Shown here one piece after another: positions 8,862 to 17,824 of a stretch of 64,000 nt of DNA; the first letter of the stretch is position 1; every line of letters begins with the position of its first letter. The position numbers and the translations under genes are program-made. The notes below the pieces were generated by a model. It searched no databases. It was not told the origin of the DNA and was given only the letters and a program-made list of their open reading frames with translations. This stretch comes from Aphanothece hegewaldii CCALA 016 (lineage in GTDB: Bacteria; Cyanobacteriota; Cyanobacteriia; Cyanobacteriales; Microcystaceae), in assembly GCF_003007785.1 (NCBI RefSeq), contig NZ_PXOH01000025.1:1-64000 (forward strand). Direction: 5' to 3'.

Positions 8862-8995
8862 AACTATTATTAGATACTTTCTATCATAAAGATCCGTTTG
8901 ATCGTTTACTAATTGCTCAAACTAGATCAGAAGGAGCAGTATTAATAAGTCGTGATCCTGTATTTGAAAACTATCCTGTTACAGTTGAATGGTAA
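8858..8995 (+). pseudogene. VapC-like PIN toxin gene with a large in-frame internal deletion
   Basis: The 45-residue frame reads MKLLLDT directly joined to FYHKDPFDRLLIAQ and ends SRDPVFENYPVTVEW. In intact members MKLLLDTH is the first strand, with the first catalytic Asp, and HKDPFDRLLIAQ lies roughly 80-90 residues later. The middle of the PIN fold, including the second acidic residue, is missing but the frame is kept. It starts by a 4-base overlap with the antitoxin. It is almost certainly inactive as a nuclease; a short peptide that still binds the antitoxin is conceivable. Confidence 0.8.
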
Positions 8996-9095
8996 ATATT
9001 GTTTTTCAGTCATTGAGCAAACCATCAATCCTGTAGCGACTTCTGACCGATACAATAAAAAAGAGTAAACCCTATAACGAACTTCTATTACAACT

Positions 9096-11975
9096 GTGAC
9101 AGACGCAAAGAGTTACAAAGATACCGTAAACTTGCCCCAAACTAATTTTGATATGCGGGCGAATGCAACGAAGCGAGAACCAGAAATCCAAGAATTTTGG
9201 CAAGAAAACCAGATTTATGAGAAATTGTCACAGAATAACCTAGGTGATCTCTTCATTCTACACGATGGCCCACCCTATGCGAATGGTGCGTTACATATGG
9301 GTCATGCGCTCAACAAAATCCTCAAAGATATTATTAATAAATATAAGTTACTGCAAGGATACAAGGTTCGCTATGTACCAGGATGGGACTGTCACGGACT
9401 CCCGATCGAACTAAAAGTCCTGCAAAACATGAAAAAAGAAGAACGAGCGGGGTTAACCCCTCTTCAATTACGTCATAGGGCGCGTGATTTTGCCCTTGTG
9501 ACGCAGAAAGAGCAGTGCGAAGGTTTTAAAAGGTATGGAGTGTGGGGAGACTGGGATCATCCCTATTTAACGATGAGTCCTCAATACGAGGCGGCACAAA
9601 TTGGCGTTTTTGGAAAAATGGCACTGAAGGGTTATATTTATCGCGGACTAAAACCCGTTCACTGGAGTCCAAGTTCGCAAACGGCACTTGCTGAAGCAGA
9701 GTTAGAATATCCAGAGGGTCATACATCCAGAAGTGTTTATGCAGCGTTCCCCATCACTAAAGCGTCTACAGAAATTTTAACGCCGTTTCTCCCTGATTTG
9801 GGTGTAGCAATTTGGACTACGACTCCTTGGACATTACCAGGTAATTTAGCCGTTGCTTTAAATCCAGATCTGACTTACGCTGTAGTAGAAGTAGAGACGA
9901 GTCATGACACGTCTTTACAGAACAAATATCTTATCGTTGCAGAAGATTTAGTCGAAAAACTATCGGAAACCTTCAACACTTCTTTAACTGTAAAAGCAAC
10001 CATTAAAGGAAAAGACTTAGAACATACGACCTATCGTCATCCACTTTTTGACCGAGAAAGTGAAATTGTGATCGGTGGTGATTATGTTACAACAGATTCG
10101 GGTACAGGTTTGGTTCATACCGCACCAGGACACGGACAAGAAGATTATATCGTAGGTCAGCGATACGGTTTACCTATTCTTTCTCCTGTCGATGATAAAG
10201 GGAATTTTACCGCAGAAGCTGGACAGTTCGAGGGTTTGAATGTTCTTAAAGATGCAAATGAAGTTATCATCAATGCACTTCAAGAAAAAGGATCTTTACT
10301 CAAAGAAGAACCCTATCAACACAAATATCCTTATGATTGGAGAACGAAAAAACCGACGATTTTCCGTGCGACTGAACAATGGTTCGCATCGGTTGAAGGG
10401 TTTAGAGATGAAGCATTAGCAGCAATTAAAACAGTAAAATGGATACCAGCACAAGGAGAAAATCGTATTACTCCTATGGTAAGCGATCGCTCTGATTGGT
10501 GCATCTCTCGTCAGCGTAGTTGGGGTGTTCCCATTCCAGTATTCTACGATGAAGCAACCAACGAACCTTTAATGACGGAAGAAACCATCAATCATGTACA
10601 AACTATTTTTGCAGAAAAAGGTTCTGATGCTTGGTGGGAACTCTCGGTAAATGAATTATTACCCGAAAGTTATCATAATAATGGACATACCTACCGCAAG
10701 GGTACGGATACAATGGATGTTTGGTTCGATTCTGGTTCTTCTTGGGCGGCGGTTGCGAATACCCGACCTGAGTTAAAATATCCAGTAGATATGTATTTGG
10801 AAGGATCTGATCAACATCGCGGATGGTTTCAGTCAAGTCTTTTAACCAGTGTTGCAGCGAATGGTATTGCACCTTATAAGACGGTTTTAACACATGGTTT
10901 TGTTTTGGATGAAAAAGGCCGTAAGATGAGTAAGTCTGAGGGTAATATTGTTGATCCTTTTAGTATCATCAACGGTGGGAAGGATCAGAAAAAAGAACCC
11001 GCTTACGGTGCAGATATTATCCGTTTATGGGTGTCTTCGGTAGATTATTCTTCTGATGTTCCCATTGGTCAAAATATCTTAAAACAATTAGTTGATGTTC
11101 GTAATAAAATTCGTAATACTGCTAAATTCTTACTCGGTAGTTTACACGATTTTGAGCCAGCAAAACACGCGGTTTCTTACAAAGAGTTACCAGAAATCGA
11201 TCGATATATGTTGCATCGGATCTCAGAAGTTTTTACAGAGGTGACGGATGCTTATTCTAGTTTTCAGTTTTTCCGTTTTTTCCAAACTGTACAAAATTTC
11301 TGTGTAGTTGATTTGTCTAACTTTTATATCGATATTGCTAAAGATAGACTGTATATTTCTGATCTAAACTCCCCTCGTCGTCGCAGTTGTCAGACGGTTT
11401 ATGCAATAGCACTCGAATGTTTAGCTAAAGCGATCGCTCCAGTATTATCTCATTTAGCTGAGGACATTTGGCAATATATCCCATACTCTACGGACTATTT
11501 ATCTGTTTTTGAGTCAGGATGGGTAAAACTCGATCCCCAATGGAATAAACCAGAATTAGCCGTAAAATGGGCTAAATTCCGTCAAATTCGCACAGAAGTA
11601 AATAAAGTGATGGAACAAGCGCGAAATAATAAAATGATTGGTGCATCATTAGACGCAAAAACATTACTTTATGTGTCGGATCAAGAATTAAAACAACAGT
11701 TAGCGAGTTTTAATCCTACTGATAGTTTATCGGGTAATCGGGTTGATGAATTGCGTTATTTGTTTTTATCTTCCCAAGTCGAGTTAGTAGACTCCGTTGA
11801 AGCGATGGAAAAAGCAGACTATAAAGGGGAGTCGGATCTCGTTGCGGTGGGAGTTATCAAAGCAGATGGGGTAAAATGCGATCGATGTTGGAATTATTCG
11901 ATTCATGTCGGGGAATTTCCTGATGATCCTACCATTTGTGAACGGTGTCACGAAGCATTACAAGGAAAGTTTTAA
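9096..11975 (+). CDS. ileS: Isoleucine--tRNA ligase
   Basis: IleRS charges tRNA-Ile with isoleucine and edits valine. The 959-residue protein has the HIGH-type motif in PYANGALHMGH (residues 67-70), the editing domain in the 200-400 region with TTPWTLPGN, the WCISRQRSWGVPIP stretch, the KMSKS loop at 610-614, an anticodon-binding helical domain, and a C-terminal zinc ribbon with Cys928, 931, 948 and 951. Length and zinc ribbon match the bacterial-type enzyme. The start is a GTG at 9096; no ATG lies close by that would keep the conserved DTVNLPQTNF N-terminus. No leader structure is recognised upstream. Confidence 0.98.
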   Translation: MTDAKSYKDTVNLPQTNFDMRANATKREPEIQEFWQENQIYEKLSQNNLGDLFILHDGPPYANGALHMGHALNKILKDIINKYKLLQGYKVRYVPGWDCHGLPIELKVLQNMKKEERAGLTPLQLRHRARDFALVTQKEQCEGFKRYGVWGDWDHPYLTMSPQYEAAQIGVFGKMALKGYIYRGLKPVHWSPSSQTALAEAELEYPEGHTSRSVYAAFPITKASTEILTPFLPDLGVAIWTTTPWTLPGNLAVALNPDLTYAVVEVETSHDTSLQNKYLIVAEDLVEKLSETFNTSLTVKATIKGKDLEHTTYRHPLFDRESEIVIGGDYVTTDSGTGLVHTAPGHGQEDYIVGQRYGLPILSPVDDKGNFTAEAGQFEGLNVLKDANEVIINALQEKGSLLKEEPYQHKYPYDWRTKKPTIFRATEQWFASVEGFRDEALAAIKTVKWIPAQGENRITPMVSDRSDWCISRQRSWGVPIPVFYDEATNEPLMTEETINHVQTIFAEKGSDAWWELSVNELLPESYHNNGHTYRKGTDTMDVWFDSGSSWAAVANTRPELKYPVDMYLEGSDQHRGWFQSSLLTSVAANGIAPYKTVLTHGFVLDEKGRKMSKSEGNIVDPFSIINGGKDQKKEPAYGADIIRLWVSSVDYSSDVPIGQNILKQLVDVRNKIRNTAKFLLGSLHDFEPAKHAVSYKELPEIDRYMLHRISEVFTEVTDAYSSFQFFRFFQTVQNFCVVDLSNFYIDIAKDRLYISDLNSPRRRSCQTVYAIALECLAKAIAPVLSHLAEDIWQYIPYSTDYLSVFESGWVKLDPQWNKPELAVKWAKFRQIRTEVNKVMEQARNNKMIGASLDAKTLLYVSDQELKQQLASFNPTDSLSGNRVDELRYLFLSSQVELVDSVEAMEKADYKGESDLVAVGVIKADGVKCDRCWNYSIHVGEFPDDPTICERCHEALQGKF

Positions 11976-12054
11976 TTAAAGGTTTAGGGTGTATTTTTTA
12001 ATTGAATAGTGCATCCTATTCTTTACTTATCTTATACAAAATGAGAGGATTTTT

Positions 12055-12144
12055 ATGAATACTACCAAAGAATTTATACAACCCTTGGATGGAAAAGAGA
12101 AAAAACTTAACCGTTATCAATTTTGGCAATCATCATCAACGTGA
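12055..12144 (+). CDS. Very short reading frame, possible gene remnant
   Basis: The 29-codon frame starts at an ATG preceded by GAGAGG, a good ribosome-binding site, and encodes MNTTKEFIQPLDGKEKKL followed by a Ser-rich end. I recognise no family. It may be the 5' end of a lost gene or a real micro-protein. The rest of the ileS-to-toxin gap holds nothing else visible. Confidence 0.2.
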   Translation: MNTTKEFIQPLDGKEKKLNRYQFWQSSST

Positions 12145-12228
12145 CAAAATCAAGTTTTTAAACTATATATAAAACAAAGGTGTTGAGTATTTCCTTTTCT
12201 TTGCTCTCTGCGCCCGAACTCATGTTAA

Positions 12229-12630
12229 TTAAACTTCCCAATCCTCAATTGTTAATCCTTCGACTCGACTAAATTCATCAACATTATGGGTGACTAAAAT
12301 CAAGTTATGTGCCAAAGCGATCGCGGCAATTTGAAGGTCATAAACTCCAATTGGAGTACCATTAGCTGCTAAAAAAGCCCGAATATGACCACAGATGGCC
12401 GCCGCTTGACCGTCAAAGGGTAAACTAACAAACTCACTGAAAAACTCTCTCAAAGTAGCCAGATTTTCTTGTTGTCTTGAACTTCGATAAGCTCCATAGT
12501 AAAGCTCGTACTTGACCACATCACAAAGAGCTACATCGTCTGGTGATAAAGCATTTAAACGCTCTCTAACTGCTTGATTACGGCGATTAATATAGACAAT
12601 ACAAGTATTAGTATCCAACAGGTAAATCAT
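12229..12630 (-). CDS. vapC: VapC-family PIN-domain ribonuclease toxin
   Basis: The 133-residue PIN protein is predicted to cut RNA when free of its antitoxin. Acidic active-site residues are visible: Asp6 in YLLDTNTC, Glu42 in VVKYELYYGA, Asp98 in VYDLQIAAIALAHN and Asp118 near VTHNVDEFSRV. The order and spacing fit the VapC subgroup with 'LLDTN' and 'THN.deF'. It follows its antitoxin with a 4-base ATGA overlap. It is the only toxin-antitoxin pair in the window in which both genes look complete. Confidence 0.93.
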   Translation of the reverse strand: MIYLLDTNTCIVYINRRNQAVRERLNALSPDDVALCDVVKYELYYGAYRSSRQQENLATLREFFSEFVSLPFDGQAAAICGHIRAFLAANGTPIGVYDLQIAAIALAHNLILVTHNVDEFSRVEGLTIEDWEV

Positions 12631-12863
12631 GCTAAGGGTTCTCTTTGGGGGAACTCTCCTTGTGGTTCTCTGACCAATGGTTCACCAACCCAAGCCCCAA
12701 ATGTCTTTTCAAAAAATCCAGGTGACCAGCTTCTTTTCTTTGTCTTGTCCACTGGCTGATAAATTACCACCACTTCTACCTCAGAGTCAGCTATTTTTTC
12801 TGGAAGCTTAATCTGTAACAATCCGTCATGATCAACGTGGGTTTTTAATTTAATACTTTCCAT
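12627..12863 (-). CDS. VapB-type antitoxin for the downstream PIN toxin
   Basis: The 78-residue protein has an N-terminal beta-rich part (HVDHDGLLQIKLPEKIADSEVEVVVIYQP), typical of AbrB-like or related cyanobacterial VapB partners, and a C-terminal segment with WSPGFFEKTFGAWVGEPLVR, likely the toxin-binding tail. The stop overlaps the vapC start. The pair probably represses its own promoter, as usual for such operons; the operator is not resolved. Confidence 0.82.
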   Translation of the reverse strand: MESIKLKTHVDHDGLLQIKLPEKIADSEVEVVVIYQPVDKTKKRSWSPGFFEKTFGAWVGEPLVREPQGEFPQREPLA

Positions 12864-12954
12864 CTTATTCTCTCCAACAGATTTATATATACAAATTTTA
12901 AAACACAGGGTGGAAATCCCAGTCTAAATAGGGTGAAAACCGCTCTGTGTATGC

Positions 12955-12983
12955 TCTACAAGCCATTATGGAACAAGTATAAT
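12955..12983 (+). promoter_or_regulatory. Promoter of the RemA/RemB-like gene
   Basis: TCTACA and TATAAT are separated by 17 bp, with the ATG 26 bp after the -10 box. The -10 is perfect and the -35 matches TTGACA at four of six positions. Confidence 0.45.
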
Positions 12984-13009
12984 AGAAGAAGGTAAGAAAA
13001 GAGAGCAGC

Positions 13010-13366
13010 ATGAAAATACAGCCATCAGTACTTGTTCACTTAGGTTACGGTAAGTACATTCGTTCGGATCAAGTTACAGCAGTGATCCCCGTAGATGAAG
13101 ATAGAGGGCCAGGACGAAGAAGCTTTGTTTACGTTCAAGGTCAGTTACAACCTATTATAGCCTCTCGTGCTGAAGATACCCTAATCCGCGATTTGGTACA
13201 AGAACCCCAAGAAGTCACCCAAGCGCGTCAACAGCAAGAAATTCTACAAGATTTACTGTTAGAGTTAGGTCATGTCAATTCGACAGTACGACGCATCACC
13301 CGCGATGAGGGGGGTTTGGACTTAGAACGTTTAGAACAACGCATCCGTCAGGTTTTACCTGAATAA
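13010..13366 (+). CDS. RemA/RemB-like (DUF370-related) regulatory protein
   Basis: The 118-residue protein has an N-terminal part (LVHLGYGKYIRSDQVTAVIP, then GRRSFVYVQGQLQPIIASRA) resembling the RemA/RemB family, small DNA-binding or extracellular-matrix regulators with 'IGfGn.V...rI.aI' and '.GR...vyv..g..i.aS...ETi'. The second half is a charged helix (QARQQQEILQDLLLELGHV) ending in RLEQRIRQVLPE, not part of the Bacillus proteins. A regulatory role is inferred by family. It has its own promoter and a clear terminator, so it is monocistronic. Confidence 0.65.
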   Translation: MKIQPSVLVHLGYGKYIRSDQVTAVIPVDEDRGPGRRSFVYVQGQLQPIIASRAEDTLIRDLVQEPQEVTQARQQQEILQDLLLELGHVNSTVRRITRDEGGLDLERLEQRIRQVLPE

Positions 13367-13374
13367 CAGTTTCG

Positions 13375-13399
13375 ACAGGGGTTAAAATCCCTGTTTTTT
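13375..13399 (+). terminator. Rho-independent terminator of the RemA/RemB-like gene
   Basis: ACAGGG and CCCTGT pair around an eight-base loop and are followed at once by five further T residues, 9 bp after the stop codon. Confidence 0.8.
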
Positions 13400-13488
13400 A
13401 TATTAAATACTCCTAAATAATAATGCAAGATTAACAATTAATTGGGTAACGATTAGCACATTTGTACCGCCAGCAAAAGTATCGCCAG

Positions 13489-13523
13489 AGTACCGCCCGC
13501 CAGTACCGCCCGCCAGTACCGCC
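13489..13523. repeat. Tandem 13-bp repeat next to the composite element
   Basis: The unit AGTACCGCCCGCC occurs twice in a row and a third time without its last four bases. Related bits (GTACCGCCAGC, TATCGCCAGAG) lie just upstream. The GC-rich unit contrasts with the AT-rich surroundings and abuts the left arm of the palindromic element. Confidence 0.75.
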
Positions 13524-13774
13524 AGAGAATAAATTCTCTGTCTGATAGCCTAAGTCCATTAAAATGGACTAAAACTCCTTTGATACCAAATCTGCTATAA
13601 ATCTTCTCCCCTATGCAACAATGATGTAGGGATTTAAAAACCAAATGAGCGTAAAATATAGGGTCCCCAGACCAAACCCCTACGCTTAATTAAAAGAGTC
13701 TTATTAAATCGGTTTTAGATGATTAGTCGGTTTTAACCGACTTCAGCTTTGAGACAGTGAATTCATTCACTGGC
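13522..13774. repeat. Composite palindromic element, copy A
   Basis: The left arm has AGAGAATAAATTCTCT (13524-13539) and AGTCCATTAAAATGGACT (13553-13570). The right arm has AGTCGGTTTTAACCGACT (13725-13742) and CAGTGAATTCATTCACTG (13755-13772). The arms are related as a large inverted repeat: each has an outer and an inner palindrome separated by a similar linker (GTCTGATAGCCTA versus the complement of TCAGCTTTGAGACA). The 150-bp spacer contains a copy of the separate TAGGGGTTTGG hairpin family. Copy B is at 37778-37886. No transposase is nearby. Confidence 0.85.
13658..13684. repeat. Dispersed hairpin repeat (TAGGGGTTTGG family), nested in copy A
   Basis: TATAGGGTCCCCAGACC is followed by AAACCCCTACG. 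This is the reverse-orientation form of the family TAGGGGTTTGGTnnCCAAACCCTA. A weaker relative, GTAGGGATTTAAAAACC, lies at 13626. It sits inside the spacer of the composite element and is missing from copy B, so it entered, or was lost, separately. Confidence 0.6.
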
Positions 13775-13808
13775 AATATTGATAATCTAACTTTCTTTAA
13801 TCCATTAT

Positions 13809-14171
13809 TTAAAATTGACCAACTTTTTTAATAAAATTATTTTGACTAGGTGGTAAAGCTTCTTGTGGTTTTGGAGATTCTTTTACTGTATTTGCCATAG
13901 ATTCTAGTTTCTCTTTGGCTTTTTCTCTAGCTTTATCAATCATTTCGTTACTTTCTTCGTATTGTCCATAAGTATCTTTTGTTGTATCTTTTTGATTATC
14001 TTGGTCTATTTTCTCAGCAGCTTTTTCTACTTTTTGAGCCGCTTTTTCAGGATTAATTGTCTCAGCTAATACTTTTTCTGAGAAGCCAAAGTTATTTAAG
14101 AGAAGTGTAAAAAATAGAATGAAAGTTAAAACAATTCTGCTAATTCTTATACTTTTTAGCCACTTTTTCAT
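13809..14171 (-). CDS. Small exported helical protein, function unknown
   Basis: The 120-residue protein has a basic start and a signal peptide (hydrophobic IVLTFILFFTLLLNNFGF, likely cut after VLA at about residue 36). The mature part is highly charged and helical (EKAAQKVEKAAEKIDQDNQK, later DKAREKAKEKLES), followed by a Pro-rich end. It resembles cyanobacterial exported stress-type helical proteins in composition, but I cannot name a family. It sits alone next to the repeats, downstream of the restriction-modification gene on the same strand. Confidence 0.65.
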   Translation of the reverse strand: MKKWLKSIRISRIVLTFILFFTLLLNNFGFSEKVLAETINPEKAAQKVEKAAEKIDQDNQKDTTKDTYGQYEESNEMIDKAREKAKEKLESMANTVKESPKPQEALPPSQNNFIKKVGQF

Positions 14172-14261
14172 AGATTATTCTTGATGTTTTAAATACTAAC
14201 ATCTCTTAGTCTAAAAACTTTAGTTGAATTTTTCCTCTATCTAACGAAAGGTTTTTGTATC

Positions 14262-17200
14262 TTACTTTTTATTCCAATCATAACTCAATTTTTTGACTTC
14301 TAAATAATTTTGGTCTAACTGCGATTCTAATAAAACAATAGCAGCGATGCGTCTTGTCATCTGAGAAACTTCTTTCACTTCTTCTGTTTTTAGAGAACGT
14401 CCTAAGAGTTTTTCTTCTCGATAACTAAGCCATTTTTTAATGACTTGATAACCACCGATGGTATATTTCCAAACTCGGATTGGAATATTTTTCCAATAAG
14501 CAATATCATTGAGATAAATATCACAAGTTGTTTTTCCTAAAAGATTGATTACGTCTTCTAATGTCATTCCTAAATCACTCGAACCTTGTTCAAATGCGTT
14601 GAGTTCTTCGGGTGTATATTCTCTTTCGATTATTTTACCTTTTCCTGGCATTGTTACGCCATTTTTGCCACCATGTCCCCATCCCGCAGTTATTTTTAGA
14701 TCACCATGATCTGGGTTTAAGTTTCCTCCACCCATTCGAGAAATAACAGCAATAACTTTTAGTTCTGCTCTCAGTTTTGTTGTAACTCCTGATACAGAAT
14801 TTTCGGTATCTAATAATGATGCAATTTGTTGACCTAATGTAGCAGATTCCAGTAATAATTCTTGGGTTTTAGGTAGAGGAATACGCGGAAAATCTTGACG
14901 AATTCCATCGGCATTTTCAGTGAGATATAGAGGTGAATATCCAATGGCTAAAGCGTTCATCCAAATTAATTCAGCTTCTTTTACATCTGTATCAAAATTG
15001 GTAATTTTTAGTTGATTTAGGTAATTTCGAGATTTTTCAGATAGATTGGCTTTTTGCGTAGTTTGGCTAAATTCTTCGGTATTAAAAAGTGATTCTTTTT
15101 GAGTGACATCACTATTTTTAATTACAGATTTTACTAAAATAGGAAAATGTCTGGAATGACCAGAAATACAATCATAATCACAAACTAAAGATGAAAAATA
15201 AAAAGGTATGCCTTCAAAAGATTTATCAGCAGTATCACGGGTTACAAAAAAAGAATTTTTTGTAATTCTTTGCTCTAGTAAATTTGGACTTGGTTCACTA
15301 AATAAAGGTCGTATGTTTTCAAGGTAACACCATCTAATATCAAAAGGCTTAAAAGGATATTTTACAATACATTTTTCATTATATTGGAACTCATTTAATA
15401 TTTTTTGTCGAGCTTCAGAACCTATAATTCTATTTCCTGTCATCATTAAAGATGCGTATATAGCTCTAATTTCATTATCTGAAATTGATTTATCAAAGTA
15501 AGAATATAGCCGAGATGCTAAAACTTCTTTTTCTATGGAAATTAAGGCAAATCCGCGTCGCTCAACTGGGCCATTAAAAGGCAATATTTCCGATAAATCA
15601 GTTAACTTTGGCCACGCTAAATAATCTGCTTCTACATCGGAAGGACGAAAAGTATAACGATTTATAAAATCAGGAATAGCAATTTTATAATCATTACTAA
15701 ACTCTTTAACATTCAAACTATCTAATAACTCTTGTCGCTTATTAATTCCCCAAAAATGCCGAAAATAAACATTAGGTTTCTCATTTCTTTTTTCCTTTCT
15801 CACCATCAACCCAATAGCTGTACCGACTCTAATTCCTTCTTTATTATATTGTGTTGAAAAAACACTTGGATCGGGTTTTCCTTCTGGGGTTAACTTACCC
15901 GTTTCCCGACTATCTCCATTCATAGAATCAAACCAAAGCTGATCAAATTCACTCAAAAATATTTGACGCATCACCACATAAGAAGGATCAGATAAATAAG
16001 AGAAATTAGAAATATAACAAACAACACCTTTCCCCGTATTCTCAGAAATACATCTCTCTGCTAATCTAAAAAATCTAACATACAAATCATCTAAATTAAA
16101 CTTCTTAATTCCCCACTCAGAAATTAACCCTTTTTTATACGCTTCTACTAACCCATCTTCTTCTACTGGACTTGTTCCCGCAAACGCATTATAAGGAGGA
16201 TTTCCTAAAATAACTAAAATAGGTTTTCCTTGTTTTACCTCGTCTGCTGCTTCTCGTTCTTTGTTCAATTCAGGGAAAGTTAATTCTAATTGTTGTATCG
16301 TTTTTTTCGCTTCTTCATTTGAAGGTTGCCAACCGGTTAAAGCATTCGTTAAATATACTCCTACTCGTTCTGTTTCTTCTACTAAAGGAACACCCAAAGC
16401 TTGTAAACATAATCCTAATTGTAGATGTGCTACAACAAAAGGAGCGGTTAGAATTTCAAATCCAAATACTCTTTTTATCGCTGCTTGTTTGACTTCCGAC
16501 ATCGCTAACGCACCTTCTCCCTTTTCCTCCAAAGTGTTAGCAATGTGTCGTAAAACTTCGACTAAATACGCACCAGTTCCACAACAAGGATCTAAAATAT
16601 AAACATTAGGATTCGCTAACCCGTCTTCAATTTCCAATTCTTCTCGTAATACTGTATCGACACGAGAAACCATGTATTTAACGATTTCGGGTGGAGTGTA
16701 CCAAACTCCTAAATCTTTGCGTAATTCTGGATCAAATGCTTGCAAAAAAGGTTCATAAAAATACTGTACCGCTTGTCCTTCATCAAAAGTATTAAAAAAT
16801 TCATCTCGTCTCACTCTGTTTAATGCGGAACCTGTCCAGTTTAATACTTCTACTAACCCTAATGCTTTAAGTTTACTAGGGGCGGCAATTTGTTCAAACA
16901 AGGCCGATAGCATGGGAACATGGAGATAATACGCGGCCGTTTTCCAGTCGAATTGATCCTGACGATTTGGGTTCTCTTTATGCCATAGCACCCATGCTGA
17001 AAAAATGCCATAGAACAGGGTTTGCACGAGCGTAGAACGAAAGAAACGCGATCCTTGTTCATTTTGGAACTTAATTCCTAATGCGTCTTCTAGGGCTTTA
17101 CGAATGTTACTCAGTGCCGATAAATGTGCCTGTTGTTCTAAGCGAGATTTTGCGTCTCTTGCATAGGAAGCGAGAAACCAAGCGACATCAGAAGGGGATG

Positions 17201-17747
17201 AGATAGACGCAGTTTGTAACATGACTCGTTTCAGGTATTCTGTGAAACGTTCTTCATGTTCTTGGGCAAATTGACGCGAGTTTGCTGTTTTTTTCCAGAA
17301 TTCGGTCTCTGTTGCAGCTAAAGAATATTGTTCTAATTCGATGCGGTTTCCTTGGTGATCTTTTCCCAATAAGAGAAAATCCCGATAATTGGTGACTAAA
17401 ATTTGTCCGTATTTTTGCCAGTATTTTTGTACTTGTTCGCTGTCCGCAATTTTTTTGACATCTTCCTTGGTTCCCTTAATTTCGATGACTCCTCTTTCAG
17501 GGAAAATTATTTTAAAAGGTTCATCGTCTGCATTTTTCCGAAATTGGTTTGCACTAAATAACCCCCCATCGGGTAAACCTGCACCTTGGTTTCTCAGGTT
17601 GATGATACAGCGAACTTTCGGTTTAAGCGTTTTTCCAATTTCGTTGAGTAAGGTTTCTAAGGTTCCATAATAAGAGGTTTCTTTTACCCCTGCTTGAGAA
17701 AGATAAATTTCATGCAGGTTACAAAGATATGTTTCAAAAAGAGTCAT
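14262..17747 (-). CDS. Single-chain restriction-modification enzyme (type ISP-like DNA N6-methyltransferase with nuclease)
   Basis: The protein has 1161 residues. The first 130 hold a PD-(D/E)XK-like nuclease: Asp60 in GLPDGGLF, then the GVIEIKG strand with Glu89 and Lys91. A helical connector leads to an adenine methyltransferase with motif I DPCCGTGAY (from residue 386) and motif IV NPPY (516-519). The C-terminal 500 residues match the type ISP specificity region, ending in GGYQVIKKWLSYREEKLLGR. No Walker A helicase motif is seen, so this is a helicase-less, type IIG-like layout in which one polypeptide recognises, methylates and cuts DNA. No separate R or S gene is present. Its target cannot be read from sequence. 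Confidence 0.88.
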   Translation of the reverse strand: MTLFETYLCNLHEIYLSQAGVKETSYYGTLETLLNEIGKTLKPKVRCIINLRNQGAGLPDGGLFSANQFRKNADDEPFKIIFPERGVIEIKGTKEDVKKIADSEQVQKYWQKYGQILVTNYRDFLLLGKDHQGNRIELEQYSLAATETEFWKKTANSRQFAQEHEERFTEYLKRVMLQTASISSPSDVAWFLASYARDAKSRLEQQAHLSALSNIRKALEDALGIKFQNEQGSRFFRSTLVQTLFYGIFSAWVLWHKENPNRQDQFDWKTAAYYLHVPMLSALFEQIAAPSKLKALGLVEVLNWTGSALNRVRRDEFFNTFDEGQAVQYFYEPFLQAFDPELRKDLGVWYTPPEIVKYMVSRVDTVLREELEIEDGLANPNVYILDPCCGTGAYLVEVLRHIANTLEEKGEGALAMSEVKQAAIKRVFGFEILTAPFVVAHLQLGLCLQALGVPLVEETERVGVYLTNALTGWQPSNEEAKKTIQQLELTFPELNKEREAADEVKQGKPILVILGNPPYNAFAGTSPVEEDGLVEAYKKGLISEWGIKKFNLDDLYVRFFRLAERCISENTGKGVVCYISNFSYLSDPSYVVMRQIFLSEFDQLWFDSMNGDSRETGKLTPEGKPDPSVFSTQYNKEGIRVGTAIGLMVRKEKRNEKPNVYFRHFWGINKRQELLDSLNVKEFSNDYKIAIPDFINRYTFRPSDVEADYLAWPKLTDLSEILPFNGPVERRGFALISIEKEVLASRLYSYFDKSISDNEIRAIYASLMMTGNRIIGSEARQKILNEFQYNEKCIVKYPFKPFDIRWCYLENIRPLFSEPSPNLLEQRITKNSFFVTRDTADKSFEGIPFYFSSLVCDYDCISGHSRHFPILVKSVIKNSDVTQKESLFNTEEFSQTTQKANLSEKSRNYLNQLKITNFDTDVKEAELIWMNALAIGYSPLYLTENADGIRQDFPRIPLPKTQELLLESATLGQQIASLLDTENSVSGVTTKLRAELKVIAVISRMGGGNLNPDHGDLKITAGWGHGGKNGVTMPGKGKIIEREYTPEELNAFEQGSSDLGMTLEDVINLLGKTTCDIYLNDIAYWKNIPIRVWKYTIGGYQVIKKWLSYREEKLLGRSLKTEEVKEVSQMTRRIAAIVLLESQLDQNYLEVKKLSYDWNKK

Positions 17748-17824
17748 AGATATTGTATTTTGCTATTGGTGCGTACTTTCTCGATTTCTCTTATTATTCC
17801 CTCTATGCAAAAAAAAATTCAAAA

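Noticed and set aside
10603-10893. Minus-strand 96-codon frame inside ileS
   Set aside because: It is antisense to the conserved KMSKS region; composition follows the ileS codons.
13489-13523. Short tandem repeats as a CRISPR array
   Set aside because: The units are adjacent without spacers, and no cas gene is present.
13453-13644. 63-codon minus-strand frame over the repeats
   Set aside because: Made of tandem and palindromic repeat sequence, so it is not a gene.
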